Positions 26,101 to 36,828 of a DNA stretch of 64,000 nucleotides are shown here, piece after piece. Under the pieces are notes generated by a model, which saw only the letters and a list, made by a program, of their open reading frames with translations, ran no database searches and had not been told where the DNA came from. The position numbers and the translations under genes are program-made. The DNA is taken from assembly GCA_037176845.1 (NCBI GenBank), contig JAYKXP010000004.1, forward strand, positions 186,001-250,000. Reading direction: 5' to 3'. The DNA comes from Paramarasmius palmivorus. Lineage: Eukaryota > Basidiomycota > Agaricomycetes > Agaricales > Marasmiaceae. Position 1 is the stretch's first letter. Each line of letters begins with the position of its first letter.

Positions 26101-28675
26101 GTTTACCGACCGTGTTCTAGGATCATTCTTATGTCTGCTACCGTGGATGCACAAAAGATCGCAGACTACTTCGGTGGTTGCCCTACATTCCATGTTCCAG
26201 GGCGCACTTTCCCGGTAGAGGTTCGGTACCTGGAAGATGCCGTAGAGTATACGAATTGGACATTATCGGAAAACTCCCCTTATGCTCGTCGATGTAAGTT
26301 TTGCGCCTATAGAGAAGAGATCAACGTCATTGAAGATATTGTAGCACATGACAAATTCTACAGAGGCAAGAACAAGGTGGAATGGTCCGAAGAGCTGATG
26401 GCCGGCGAGGATGACGACTCTGACTCCGCGCCCCACGACGTGAAACTCGAAAAACGATATTCACAAAGCACAGCAAACACCATAAACCTGTTTGACGAAC
26501 GCCTCGTCCCATACGAGCTCATCCTTCAGTTGCTGGAGAAGATATGCATCAAGGATACCTCGTATCAAGAGTTCTCGTGTGCTATCCTCATTTTTATGCC
26601 TGGTATAGGAGAGATACGCCGTCTAAATGACATCCTCGTAGAGCATCCCGACTTTGGGAGCGACGCTTTCAAACTATACCCTTTACATTCCGCGCTCTCA
26701 AGTGACAACCAAAGCGCCGTCTTTGATATACCACCACCGGGTATCCGCAAGATAGTCATTGGTAGTGTTTTTCTTGCCGTGGTCTTCTAAATGGTTAACA
26801 ATCTGTCCCTTTTAGCCACCAATATTGCTGAGACAGGGATAACAATTCCTGATATTACCTGTGTTATCGACTCGGGCAAGCATCGTGAAATGAGGTTTGG
26901 TTTTGAATTTGTAGAAGCGACATTTAGACTGATAGCTCTCCAGGTTCGACGAAAAACGGCAGATGAGCCGACTCGTTGAAACGTTCATTGCGAAGAGTAA
27001 TGCAATGCAGCGAAGAGGTCGTGCTGGTCGTGTACAGAGTGGACTGTGCTTCCATCTCTTCACAAAACTTCGCTTTGACACTCAGGTCCGTTGTCTCAGA
27101 TGTACTTCTGCGGTACTCTAGCTAATCGTCGCCAAGATGGCAGAAAATCCTCTACCTGAAATGATGCGTCTGAGCCTCTCAGATTTGGCCCTGCGCATAA
27201 AGATCATGAAAGTTAACTTGGGATCTTCAATTGAAGATGTGCTGTCTCGGGCTTTGGATCCCCCCGTGTCGATTAACGTGCAACGTGCAATTTCCATGCT
27301 TGTCGAGGTAAATGCCTGTAAACCCAGTCCCAAAGTAGCTCAAAACCCCCACCTAGGTCCGTGCACTCACCCCCACCGAAGATATTACTCCAATGGGTCG
27401 CCTACTCAGCAAACTTCCCACCGACGTTCATTTAGGAAAATTCTTGCTGATTGCGACTCTTATGCGGTGCTTGGATCCTGCGCTCACTATCGCTGCTACC
27501 CTGAACTCCAAATCCCCTTTCATGACACCATTTGGCTTGGAACAAGAGGCAGACCGTGCTAAAGCCTCTTTCCGAGTAGGTTCGTGCAATAATATCGACG
27601 TCCTCCAATACCCTAGTACTCATCTAATTGGCAGAGAATTCCGACTTTCTAACTATTCATAACGCCTTTGCTAGCTGGCGGAGCGCCTGCGCAAATCCAG
27701 GATTCGTCAGGGAATTCTGCAGGAAGAACTTCTTGAGTCACCAGGTCAGTGTCAACATCTCTTGCGGACGTTCATTGTCTTAAGGCTGCGTATAGAATTT
27801 GCAGCAAATCGAAGAACTACGCCAACAATTTATAGGGTAAGTTTACCTACGTTCCTGAAGCTTTTTCGATCTCATGATCTTCATGGTTAGCTATTTAATC
27901 GACTCTGCATTTATACATGTAGACAACACGGTCATCCGAGAGCTGAACCAGTAAGTTTGTACTATATCTTCCGCTAGTGCACATCCCTGACTTCCACATC
28001 TTAGTGCCCGGCACAGTCGCAGTCGCAACCGTTTCGTTACAGTGCCACACGAATATAGCACCAACTCTGGGAATAGTTTTCTAGTGCATGCCGCACTAGT
28101 TGCTGGCTTGTATCCAAAGGTTCTGACTGTCGAGACTAAAATGAATCAAATGCGCACCATCTCCAACAACCAACCCGTTCTTTTCCATCCATCTTCGGTT
28201 AACTTCGGGCGTAAACCGAAGGACCTGGGGGCCAATCATCTCACCTACTTCACTCTCATGTAAATTCTCTTGTCTACACGACCATTCTGTCGCTCACCAG
28301 TTATACAGGCAATCTAAGAGGTTGTACGTATGGGAAACTGGACCTGTCGACGACATGGCGCTGCTCTTGCTCTGCGGGGAGGCCGAATTCAAGGTTTGTA
28401 TACCGAACCCTTTTCTTGTCGCTACAATACACTAACGTCTTCGTGGGAAGTTGATCTCCAATACAGCCATTATTGACAGGAAGATTCGATTCCAGCTCTC
28501 GCCAAAGGATATCGTTGCTGTAAAGGCATTACGCTCGCAACTTGCATCCCTTTTTGCATATCAGTTCAGGGGCAAGGTTCTGACAGAATCACATATCTTA
28601 TGGAATGATCTGGCCTTTTCGATATTGGGTAAATTAAAGACAGAAGGTGAAAAGTCCGTGGATCTATCGCTGTAG
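23150..28675 (+). CDS. DHX29: DHX29-like DEAH-box RNA helicase
   Basis: Large cytoplasmic DEAH helicase (about 1,400 residues, many introns). The basic/acidic N-terminus ([20 protein letters not shown]) and following helical region with LKLGFSE-type UBA-like segment ([19 protein letters not shown]) resemble DHX29, which helps scanning 43S complexes on structured mRNAs. Helicase motifs: motif I GETGCGKST, with an intron (25468-25516) inside the Cys codon; Ia [16 protein letters not shown]; motif II DEVH ([15 protein letters not shown]); motif [19 protein letters not shown]; motif [19 protein letters not shown]; and motif [21 protein letters not shown]. Helicase-associated and OB-fold domains follow ([38 protein letters not shown]). 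The start ATG at 23150 follows the divergent promoter shared with eS28. YTHDC2/DHX36-type helicases are the alternative, but the N-terminus favours DHX29. Confidence 0.85.
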
Positions 28676-29286
28676 TTACCTCAACCTAGAATTCTGTCGA
28701 ACGTATAATGATAGAGGTGATTTAATAGACTGACAAAACTATGTTAACAATCGCGATCTGAGATCTTCATGATCCTGAGAATTCGAAGCCTGCCTATCTG
28801 TTTACATGCTCTGAATGCACACAACGGACGTTATTGGTGCTTCGGATAGGGCTCACCGAATAAGATCTAGCAAACTCAACATTGAACGTAACTCTACATG
28901 ATACATTGCCGTCATATTGTGGAAAGGAACAAAAAGAAAGTTACAGCTACTAACATAGGTATCGAGAAAACAAGGGTAACAAACAACCCATCCTGTCGAT
29001 TATGGGGAAACCCTCGCGTCTATGGGTTATATTAGGAGTTCGTATGCAGTCGTATGGAACTGCGCCTATAGGACAGGAGCATCGTCGGTGGACGCAGTAG
29101 GTTCGTGAGAAAACGGAAAGCGGCTATGGCTATTAATGAGTGTGGTGTCAGTGACTTTAAATCGGGGTGTAAAAAGAACACGCTCGGATCCTAGAAAGAG
29201 ATGAATGAATAAGTCAAAAGTAGATGAAGTATACAACTGATATAACCGGGAAAAATAAGGAAAGGAAACTAGGGTCTCGATAGGAC
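28676..29286. other. Intergenic, 0.61 kb, between convergent DHX29-like and NudE genes
   Basis: Contains the two 3' UTRs and terminators. A short minus-strand open frame at 29066-29290 has no recognisable content. Nothing else seen. Confidence 0.5.
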
Positions 29287-31476
29287 TCATGGCCCTGCCG
29301 CGCTACCTGACCGTGGCCTGGAGATAGGGTCACCTCCAGATCCATCCGCACTACTTCTTCTCCCTCCGCTCGGCCGTCCGATCCGACTCTTCGATAGAAC
29401 CGATGATGATGATGATGAAGGAGGAAGCCTTGATGTTCGTAGCGTGACATTTTCATGTCCGTTGGGTAAATGAGGAAGTGCTTTGTTTGGCGAAGCAGAC
29501 CGACGGCCAGGAGCAGGCAATGTAACAGGCCGGTCACGGTGATAGCCTGGTGGTGTAGTGGTACTTGCTCCAAGAGAGGATCGTTTTGGCTGCGATAGAT
29601 AGGAAGTGACACCTGGCCCGGTTGAGCGCTTGCCTCCAGGGAGACCGCCCGAAGGCAATGGTAAGAATGTTGGGGTTGCAGGGCGAGATGTCGGTGTAGG
29701 GATGGAGCTGGCCGTGGTCGTACTTCCACCGGACAACCTTGATTGCGGTCGCCTTAAGCCTGTACCAGCAGTGCTCTGGAAAAGTGAACTGGGCCTCGAC
29801 GATTCGGGTGTCGGAGAAGATGCAGTGGATGCAGATGACGTAGAAGCACCTGCATTAAAAGACCTCGGCCGAGAAGGACTTGATACTCTCCGCCTGTCTC
29901 TAGGTGGAGATGGCGAGTCTTCCATGATGAGCACCCATCCTGAGGAATCACCTCCTGTACCATTTGGCGTCCTTTTACCTTTCTCCGATTCCGAGTCCGT
30001 ACTTCTCTTGGTATCATTACTCCGCCTGGAAGTGAGCTGCTTATCCCAACTCGATCTCCCTAATATGGGTTTGTTCATCGTGCTCTGCGTCGGTGAGAAG
30101 GGCGAGGATGTGCCATTCGTAGCGGGCGATCGATTTGTCATGCTACCCAGACGAAGTCTTGGAACACGAGTATGAATCTTTTGTTCCAAGTTCTTGACAC
30201 GAGCCCGCATCTCCGAAACCATCTGAACACCCTTGCTCTTGGATGTAGTCGTACTGGCGGTCGAGTCGTGACTAGCAGTGGATGCATGACGCGTGATATT
30301 GGGCCGAGTAACAGGTGTCATCGGAGAACGAGGAGACGAGGAATACATGGATGGAAGTGTGTTGGAACGCGGTATTCCGGAGTTGCCCGGAGGTGTAGAC
30401 ACAGCGGATTTTCCTGGTTGGAAGCCAGCATGTTGAAGTAGTGCCGATTGTCCAGCATTGCGAGTCGTATAAGTTGGCTTCTTTGGAGTAAGGTCTTCTG
30501 GTGAAGATTCTTGTGTGTCGTCCGTACTTGCTTCAAGTTCGGATAGTTGAAGATCAGAAGGGGCAGGTGTGTGAAGTAGGTCGTCTTCTGACGAGACGGA
30601 TGAGAGTTGGGGGAGCGACTTTGTGTTGAGAGAGCTATTGGAAGAATTTGTTGACCGAGTGGACAGCTGATCTTTCAATATTGAAATCTCCTCGTTGGCA
30701 TCTGTGACAAACCCTTAGCCCTAGCCCGATCCATGCAAATGACTTTACACACCTCTTAATTCATCTTTCAGCCGTTGTATTTGCTCCTCCAAATTTGCCT
30801 TATCCATCAACTCGTGCTCCAATAAAATCTTCTCCTCTAGTGCACGCGAGTACTTGGCTTCTACATCCGCCAGACTAGAAGAGACAGCACGCTCTGTCCT
30901 TTCCAGATCATCGTTTCCCATCTCGAGTTCCCGGAACTGTATCTTCAGTTTCTGATGGTCCTGCCGTAATTTGTCAAGTTCGCGTTGAAGGGAAGTGGTT
31001 GTTGAATTGTGTGTAGTTTGAAGAGACATAAACTTGGACTATGACCGCATCAGCCACCGCAGCGCAAAAGTGGAGGCATGGCCAATCGACGTACCTTCCA
31101 TTCCTCCTTCTCACCCTCTGCCCTAGCAACCTTTATCTTCAACTCTTGTTGTGCCTTCTCTGTTCTCGCCAATTCACTTTCCAACTCTGCCTCGAGTTCC
31201 TTGCTGGCCGTGTGGAAGTCGTCCAATTCTGCGCGAGTTTCCGTCAACATGTCTGCCACCTGTAGCATGCCGTTAGTATAGAAGGTGCAGAAACTAGCCA
31301 AGACACATGCCTCTTCGTACTTTGCCCGCCAGTCGGTCGAAGATGAGTAACTGGAGATGGTAACAAGGTCAGTTTGCCTGATGAATTATACTCCAACTGC
31401 ACAGTTCCAACCTCAGATCATCAACCGAGAGCCTGTCCCTTCTGAGAATATCTGTCGGGGAAAGCACGGCCGTCAT
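29287..31476 (-). CDS. nudE: NudE/NDE1-type dynein regulator
   Basis: Coiled-coil protein that couples Lis1/NudF to cytoplasmic dynein for nuclear migration and spindle function. From the ATG at 31474-31476: MTAVLSPTDILRRDRLSVDD, then SYSSSTDWRAKYEE, VADMLTETRAELDDFHTASK and ELEAELESELARTEKAQQEL. The next exon continues the coiled coil: KSKFMSLQTTHNSTTTSLQR, then FRELEMGNDDLERTERAVSS and ALEEKILLEHELMDKANLEE. This is the NudE domain order. The large last exon (29287-30678) is Ser/Pro/Thr-rich and disordered, about 460 residues. One junction, between KYEE and VADM, appears to use a GC-AG intron. It lies in tandem downstream of CSL4, 228 bases from that gene's stop codon. Confidence 0.88.
31260..31310 (-). 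other. Probable 51-base GC-AG intron in nudE
   Basis: On the minus strand the sequence GAAGAG|GCATGT..CTACAG|GTGGCAGAC interrupts the conserved NudE string KYEE-VADMLTETRAEL. No GT donor gives this join. The 51 bases are a multiple of three with no stop, so retention would add 17 residues. Confidence 0.65.
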
Positions 31477-31704
31477 GGTGGTCGGAGAAAGAGAAATGAA
31501 AAGGGAAAGAGCGAGACGAGGAGACGAAACAGTTTTGGTAACTTGCTGGTAACCGTCCAAGTTGAGATCAACTCTCCCCAACTATTGTCATGTAAGCCAG
31601 TGGCTGTGTTACAGTTACATGTGACATTTCCTATTATAGCAACTATAGACGCTCCTCCTGCCAGTGGTCTGCCTGGTCCTCGTCTGGAATGTTCAACAAT
31701 GTCC

Positions 31705-32483
31705 TCATAGTCCTTCTGGCTTTGCACATTTGCGTTTTTCAATGTTACCTGTCTTTGGGCATCGCATTTCCTTTCATTTCCCCGGTGAGAACAAACGCTA
31801 TATGCGTAGCCTTCCATCTGGCTCACCTGCCATGATACCGGCTCCATTGTTGCACCTATTTGATTGCCAAATTCAATACTGGTAACGAGGCAGCAATATA
31901 AACGTGTTTCACCTGCTTCACTCGTTGCGAATATCACACCGAGGTCATTCCTCGCAGTAGTGACAAAGTAACTCCGGGCGTCACCCAATGATATCTATTC
32001 ATGGAATGAGCATGAATGGAATGGTGGATTCACATCATTTAAGTGGCGTACAACAAGGCCACGAACAACATCTCCACCTCTGAAGCAGTCACCTATCTTA
32101 ACCTTGTCTTTTTCTGTCGCACGAACATCTTGTGAACGGATGACTCCAGTGAATTCTTCTCCTGGAGGTAATGGAACACCATCCACAACTGTGATGGAAA
32201 GAAGTGCTTGCGTTGGGGACAGTCGAGTAATTGAACCGAGAACTACCGAGTTTGGCGATGGAGGATTTGGTCGTACGCGAGAGATTGCCAAGGTCTGTGA
32301 AAACGCCTTAAGAGCAATGTAACTGAAGACACATAGCATAGCACGGACCGATCCTTCGTGCTTTGGTGCACCGACCAAGCTTGCTCTGACTGAGGAGTTT
32401 TTGACATAGATACCGCGTCCTAGTTGAGGAGTAGGGCCAGCTGGTAAAGGAATTGGTTGACCGGGAAGCATCGTATCGGACAT
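31705..32483 (-). CDS. CSL4: Exosome subunit CSL4 (EXOSC1)
   Basis: S1-domain cap subunit of the RNA exosome. The ATG at 32481-32483 opens MSDTMLPGQPIPLPAGPTPQ, then GRGIYVKNSSVRASLVGAPK. After an intron with a GTCCGT donor comes TLAISRVRPN, then PNSVVLGSITRLSPTQALLS, the S1-like core GVIRSQDVRATEKDKVKIGD, and VVRGLVISLGDARSYFVTTA. Next is NDLGVIFATSEAGATMEPVS. The last small exon, found by splicing W-Q to EMRCPKTGNIEKRKCAKPEG, gives the conserved C-terminal Zn-ribbon-like end and the TGA at 31705-31707. Open-frame read-through in a different frame at 31473-31988 is intronic and not used. Divergent from the E2 gene, 497 bases apart. Confidence 0.9.
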
Positions 32484-32980
32484 GATGGTGGTTTGAAGAA
32501 AAACTGGTTCGCGATAGATAGATAGATCGCGTCAATCTTGGCGGCGCAATCGCGACGACACGACGACCGTGCATCGTGCAAGGACCTGCAGTGAGCCACC
32601 TACCTTAAGAATTGTTGAGATAGCATGCTTGTTGAAAGCGGGATACCATGGTCTCCGTAATATAGAGACCAGCTAGCACTACCCCAGCGCAACACCGCGG
32701 GGAAAACCTGGTCCACGACACCTGGCAATTGGGCGGGGCACTCACGCCTATTCAGGCCTTTAGATTCCTGCAAGTACGGATCAAATATGGATCCAGAGTT
32801 ACATAGCCAGAGTTGAGACTGGCAGCGGAGTGAGCGGACGCGTAGGATTTTACGGACAGAATCGGGAACCGAGTGCCCCAACGGAAAAAGGACCTTATGT
32901 ACGCCTGTTTGTAAAACTAAAATTCGTGTTTCTCTGGCAAGTCCTCTTCGTCCATCACCGTCCCCTTCCTTCTCTCTACT
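32484..32980. promoter_or_regulatory. Divergent promoter region, CSL4 / PDH E2
   Basis: 497 bases between divergent starts. There is a short GATA tetranucleotide run (tagatagatagat, about 32513-32526) near the CSL4 leader and a pyrimidine-rich tract before the E2 ATG. The open frame at 32600-32881 (minus) has no recognisable content. Confidence 0.45.
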
Positions 32981-34600
32981 ATGGCTTCTGTCGCTGCTCG
33001 CATTTTCGCGCGTCGTATGCCTTTCTATTCTGCTATGAATCCTTCTTTCTCAGTCATATTTCATTCTAGGTTTCCATGTTTCCGCGCGCAGGCATGCGCT
33101 CTCCCAATTTAACATGCCTGCTATGAGTCCTACGATGACGGAGGGTGGCATTGCTGCATGGAAAAAGAAGGAAGGTGAAAGTTTCTCTGCAGGAGAAGTC
33201 CTCTTGGAGATTGTGAGCCCAGTTTGCTCTGTTGTTTAAGCAATTTACTAAGCTGAATGTCGTGTAGGAAACCGACAAGGCAACCATTGATGTCGAGGCA
33301 CAAGACGATGGTATTATGGCAAAAATCATTGTGAGTCGCTTCTCTATTAACCTCTCGGTCGTTCTCAATGTTTCTTTACAGGTACCAGATGGTACAAAGA
33401 ACGTGAAGATTGGCCAGCCCATTGCTATTGTCGGGGAAGAGGGCGACGACCTCTCTGCTGCCGCCGACCTGGCCTCAAAGGCATCATCAGAGGCTCCCAA
33501 GGAAGAGAAGAAGGAGGAAAAGGCGCCAGCCCCCAAGGCAGAGCCAGAAACCCCCAAATCACAACCTTCCAAAGAATTCAAGGAAGATTCCAAGGCAGAC
33601 CTTCCTATTGGTGACCGCATTTTCGCGTCACCCATCGCCAAAAAGATTGCTTTGGAACGTGGTGTCCCCCTCAGCAAGGTCAAGGGCTCGGGTCCCAACG
33701 GCCGTATTCTCCGGGAAGATGTTGAGAAGTACAAGCCTACTGCAGAAGCTGCTACTTCTACCGCCTCACAACCTCCTGCCGCCCAATCACCCGACTACGT
33801 CGACACCCCCATCTCCAACATGCGCAGCGTCATTGGTTCTCGTCTTACGCAGTCAAAGCAAGAGCTACCTCACTACTACGTTACCGTCGACGTCAGCATG
33901 GACAAGGTTTTGAAACTTCGCGAAGTATTCAACAAGACCTTGGGTGAGAAGGACCCCAGTGCCAAACTCAGCGTCAACGACTTTATCGTGAAGGCCGTTG
34001 CATGTGCCTTGTCGGATGTCCCAGAAGCGAACTCGGCTTGGTTAGGCGATGTCATTAGAACGTATGTAAACTTGCAACTGCATTGCACTACTTGAGTCTG
34101 ATGACCCTTTTTAGCTACAAGAACGCTGACATCTCTGTCGCCGTTGCTACTCCTACTGGCTTAATCACGCCGATAGTGAAGAACGCCAACACCAAGGGAC
34201 TGGCCTCGATATCAGCGGAGACTAAGGCTCTAGCTAAGAAGGCACGGGATGGCAAACTCGCACCTTCCGAGTACCAGGTAAATTGCTACCATATCTTATG
34301 ACTGAGTCCTACCTAACCAACGTATTTCAGGGTGGAACCTTCACCATCTCCAACCTGGGAATGTACGGTGTCTCCCACTTCACCGCTATCATCAACCCAC
34401 CCCAATCATGTATTCTCGCCGTTGGTGCTACAGAGCCAAAGGTCGTTCCTGCACCCGAAGAGGAGCGTGGCTTCAAATTCGTACAGTCAATGAAGGTCAC
34501 ACTCAGCTCTGACCACCGGACGGTGGATGGTGCAGTTGCTGCTAGATGGTTGTCGGCGTTCAAGGGCTATATGGAGAACCCATTAACGTTCATGCTCTAG
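32981..34600 (+). CDS. PDA2: Pyruvate dehydrogenase E2, dihydrolipoamide acetyltransferase
   Basis: Core acetyltransferase of the mitochondrial pyruvate dehydrogenase complex. The first exon ([11 protein letters not shown]) is the start of an Arg-rich targeting peptide, continued after the intron by [20 protein letters not shown]. There is a single lipoyl domain, with lipoylation Lys in [14 protein letters not shown] Lys/Pro/Ala-rich linker follows, then a peripheral-subunit binding domain ([36 protein letters not shown]). The catalytic domain has [59 protein letters not shown] and the active-site motif [19 protein letters not shown] (His and Asp of DHxxxDG intact). Five or six introns. One lipoyl domain is normal for fungi. 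It is a substrate of the lipoyl synthase encoded at 12-13.5 kb. Confidence 0.96.
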
Positions 34601-34782
34601 GATTACTGGTTTAAAATGATACTTCACTTGCTTTGCTAGAATAATTGGGATTACTTACGTTTCGTAGCTAGAATATTCACTCATTTTATATTTCATCTTT
34701 GTGGGTGCCCTTGAGTGGCACACTGGTGTCACATCGTGTCACTTCCGCGTTCTGAGAAATTTTAAGCTTGCCACTAACCATC

Positions 34783-36647
34783 ATGGAGGAAATACTTGTC
34801 GAAGGATACAGCTGGTCGCAAGTACACTATCAAACGATGGTGGAAGTTCTTGCCGCAGTTTCTCGATCCATCAAAGAGCCGGAGATATATGATAACTTGG
34901 TTCGTTTCCCCCATCATACCTTGGCCTTCAACCACTCAATGCGTTCTGCACTAGCATTCAGACACGGACGAAAAACCACCTCGAGACGACAACTACACAG
35001 ATCAGAACGACAGGAAGGGAATCGGAATTGTCATCGAAAAGACGCAAGATGTTGCTGAACAATCTGAGGCTGGCGCTAATAGACTAGACACTGACCTGGT
35101 CATTGAAAGCTTCCTGTAAGTCAAGTACACGGATACAAAGGCGAAGCAGGGTTAATTGAGGTTTTCAAGGGCTACAACAAATCAGCGCCTTGAAAAACTC
35201 GAGAACATCGTAGCAAACTTGAAGGAAGCACTTGACAGGAGAGAAGAGCGTGTCGATGGGGTCCTGGGCCAATTTGAACGTCTTCAACACGAATATGATA
35301 CTCGTATCACGGAAACGTCTCAAAGACACGAGCAACTAGTCAAAGATGTGAGCCGTCTACTAGTCTATTGTGGATTCCTACAAATTGACGATCCCGGAAC
35401 GCTACAGCATGATCACCTGAAGCAATTGGCAGCCACGCAAAAACACGAGGCTAGTCCTCTGATGTTCGTTTGGGTTAATCATTGTGCTAAACTTGGTCGT
35501 AGATCGAGGTCCTGCAAGCAAAGCTCAAAGAATCCGAATCGGTAGGTCTCAAGTTTTGCGTTCAGTCATGTATTCATGTCTTTCAAAACCAGAAAGCGAC
35601 TGTGTCTTGCAGGCCTCCTCGAAAAGAAAACGACGATATCGTTGAAATAACGGATGACGAATCCGATGTAGCCTCTGGAAAGCCAACTATTTCCAGTGCG
35701 GTTGAGAGCAGCTCAAAAACTAGTCAACTTCCAAAAGGTCGCGCAGAATCACTTCCAGCACCTATTACCGTGAATGCTTGTTGCGTTGACTTTACGCGTC
35801 AGGAATTGGCAGGATGCCTTGGCGGAGGAACACAGTCGCTCATTGTCAAAATGTGAGCGCGTTTCTCCGTGGATCTCCCGTTGTGCACTTCCTCATCATC
35901 GTCACAATCGTGTACAGTGCATCAGCAACCAAGAGCCACCTTGCGACCTCTCAAGATGTCGATGTCTACCTATGTCCCAATCTCGACAATAACCCATGGT
36001 GCCCAGCAAACCCTGGAGAGCATGGGTATATCTTTGTCGGGCTTGGGCGAGAACACGCGACGTTTTTGGAGGAGGAATATAGGCATGTCTTTGTAGGCAA
36101 GAAGGTTGCTGGCCAAAGCAGGCTGTCCATGAGCTATGTTGGGTTCTATCGATGTTTCAGAGTTGAAGCCTTGACAGTAGATGAATGGGCAAGCTTATCT
36201 ACTGGCGTGAGTGTTCTGGCATTCACTCATATACCTGAACTTACACCTTCGCAGTTCCGGCGGGGCTACTCTGAAATCACGCTCTCTAAAACTCGTGCCA
36301 ATTTGAAAGGCGCAGAACACACAGGAGAACGAGCAACGTCCACCGGAAATGTTGAAGCTGACTATGATAGTGGTGCTATACGCGTGCCTTGCGTCCGTAT
36401 CATCTGCATTGGCTACAACACGGAGCTCGCTGAGGGTATATTGTCAGCGTCCGCCACCCTTTCGTCATCCGCCGTGGTGGAGAGGAGAAGAACCAAACGC
36501 CCGCGCCGCCGAAGACTACCCAGAACCATTGCACCGACGTCAATTGATTCGGACTGGGATGGGGACATGTCCGAACTTTCAGAACTTTCGGATTCCTCGG
36601 ACGAGGGTGAAACATCGAATAGTCCAGCAAAAAAGCAGAAATGTTGA
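34783..36647 (+). CDS. Tandem paralogue A: uncharacterised coiled-coil plus conserved C-terminal domain
   Basis: I do not recognise a named function. The ATG at 34783 opens MEEILVEGYSWSQVHYQTMV. Splicing gives an acidic region (DTDLVIESFL), then a coiled coil beginning TTNQRLEKLENIVANLKEAL, a low-complexity stretch with IVEITDDESDV, and a conserved domain: CVDFTRQEL, DVDVYLCPNLDNNPWCP, HGYIFVGLGREHATFLEEEY, MSYVGFYRCFRVEALTVDEW, and YDSGAIRVPCVRIICIGYN. The C-terminus is Arg-rich (RRRTKRPRRRRLPR) and then acidic/Ser-rich, suggesting a nuclear protein. The C-terminal domain resembles the basidiomycete family I remember as DUF6697, but I cannot confirm that. Paralogue B follows 181 bases downstream on the same strand with the same architecture. 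Confidence 0.8.
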
Positions 36648-36777
36648 AAGTGTGTATTGCGATTCTGGTATGATCTAGTGTATGTACTCGTACATTGTAC
36701 AATGTACATGGAGTGTAATTTTTGTTAATTTCTTGTGAAATCGCAATTCAGTTACCAGTATGTAGGTGTCACGCGTC

Positions 36778-36783
36778 CACGTG
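36778..36783. promoter_or_regulatory. CACGTG palindrome upstream of paralogue B
   Basis: A perfect CACGTG lies 46 bases before the ATG at 36829, inside the 181-base gap between the tandem paralogues. Role unproven. Confidence 0.3.
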
Positions 36784-36828
36784 ATGACAGCATCTCCTCC
36801 TTTGCCGTTGCCGTTTCCCTCACGCATC

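Noticed and set aside
29401..29419. GAT trinucleotide run
   Set aside because: It encodes a polyserine run in nudE on the minus strand, typical for disordered fungal proteins.
29606..30175. 189-codon plus-strand frame opposite the last exon of nudE
   Set aside because: Antisense shadow of a Ser/Pro-rich coding exon; composition is its complement and no domain is visible.
30710..30730. CCCTTAGCCCTAGCCC, telomere-like
   Set aside because: Imperfect units inside a nudE intron; too degenerate to call a telomere repeat.
31473..31704. Long frame reading on from CSL4
   Set aside because: Read-through past the last intron. The spliced exon EMRCPKTGNIEKRKC with its own stop fits CSL4 far better.
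33066..33734. 222-codon minus-strand frame opposite the PDH E2 gene
   Set aside because: Antisense to an unambiguous E2 coding exon; no recognisable features.
35814..35932. Hydrophobic VHFLIIVTIVYSASA stretch that suggested a membrane segment in paralogue A
   Set aside because: It is translation of an intron (GTGAGC..ACAG); splicing removes it and paralogue B has no such segment.
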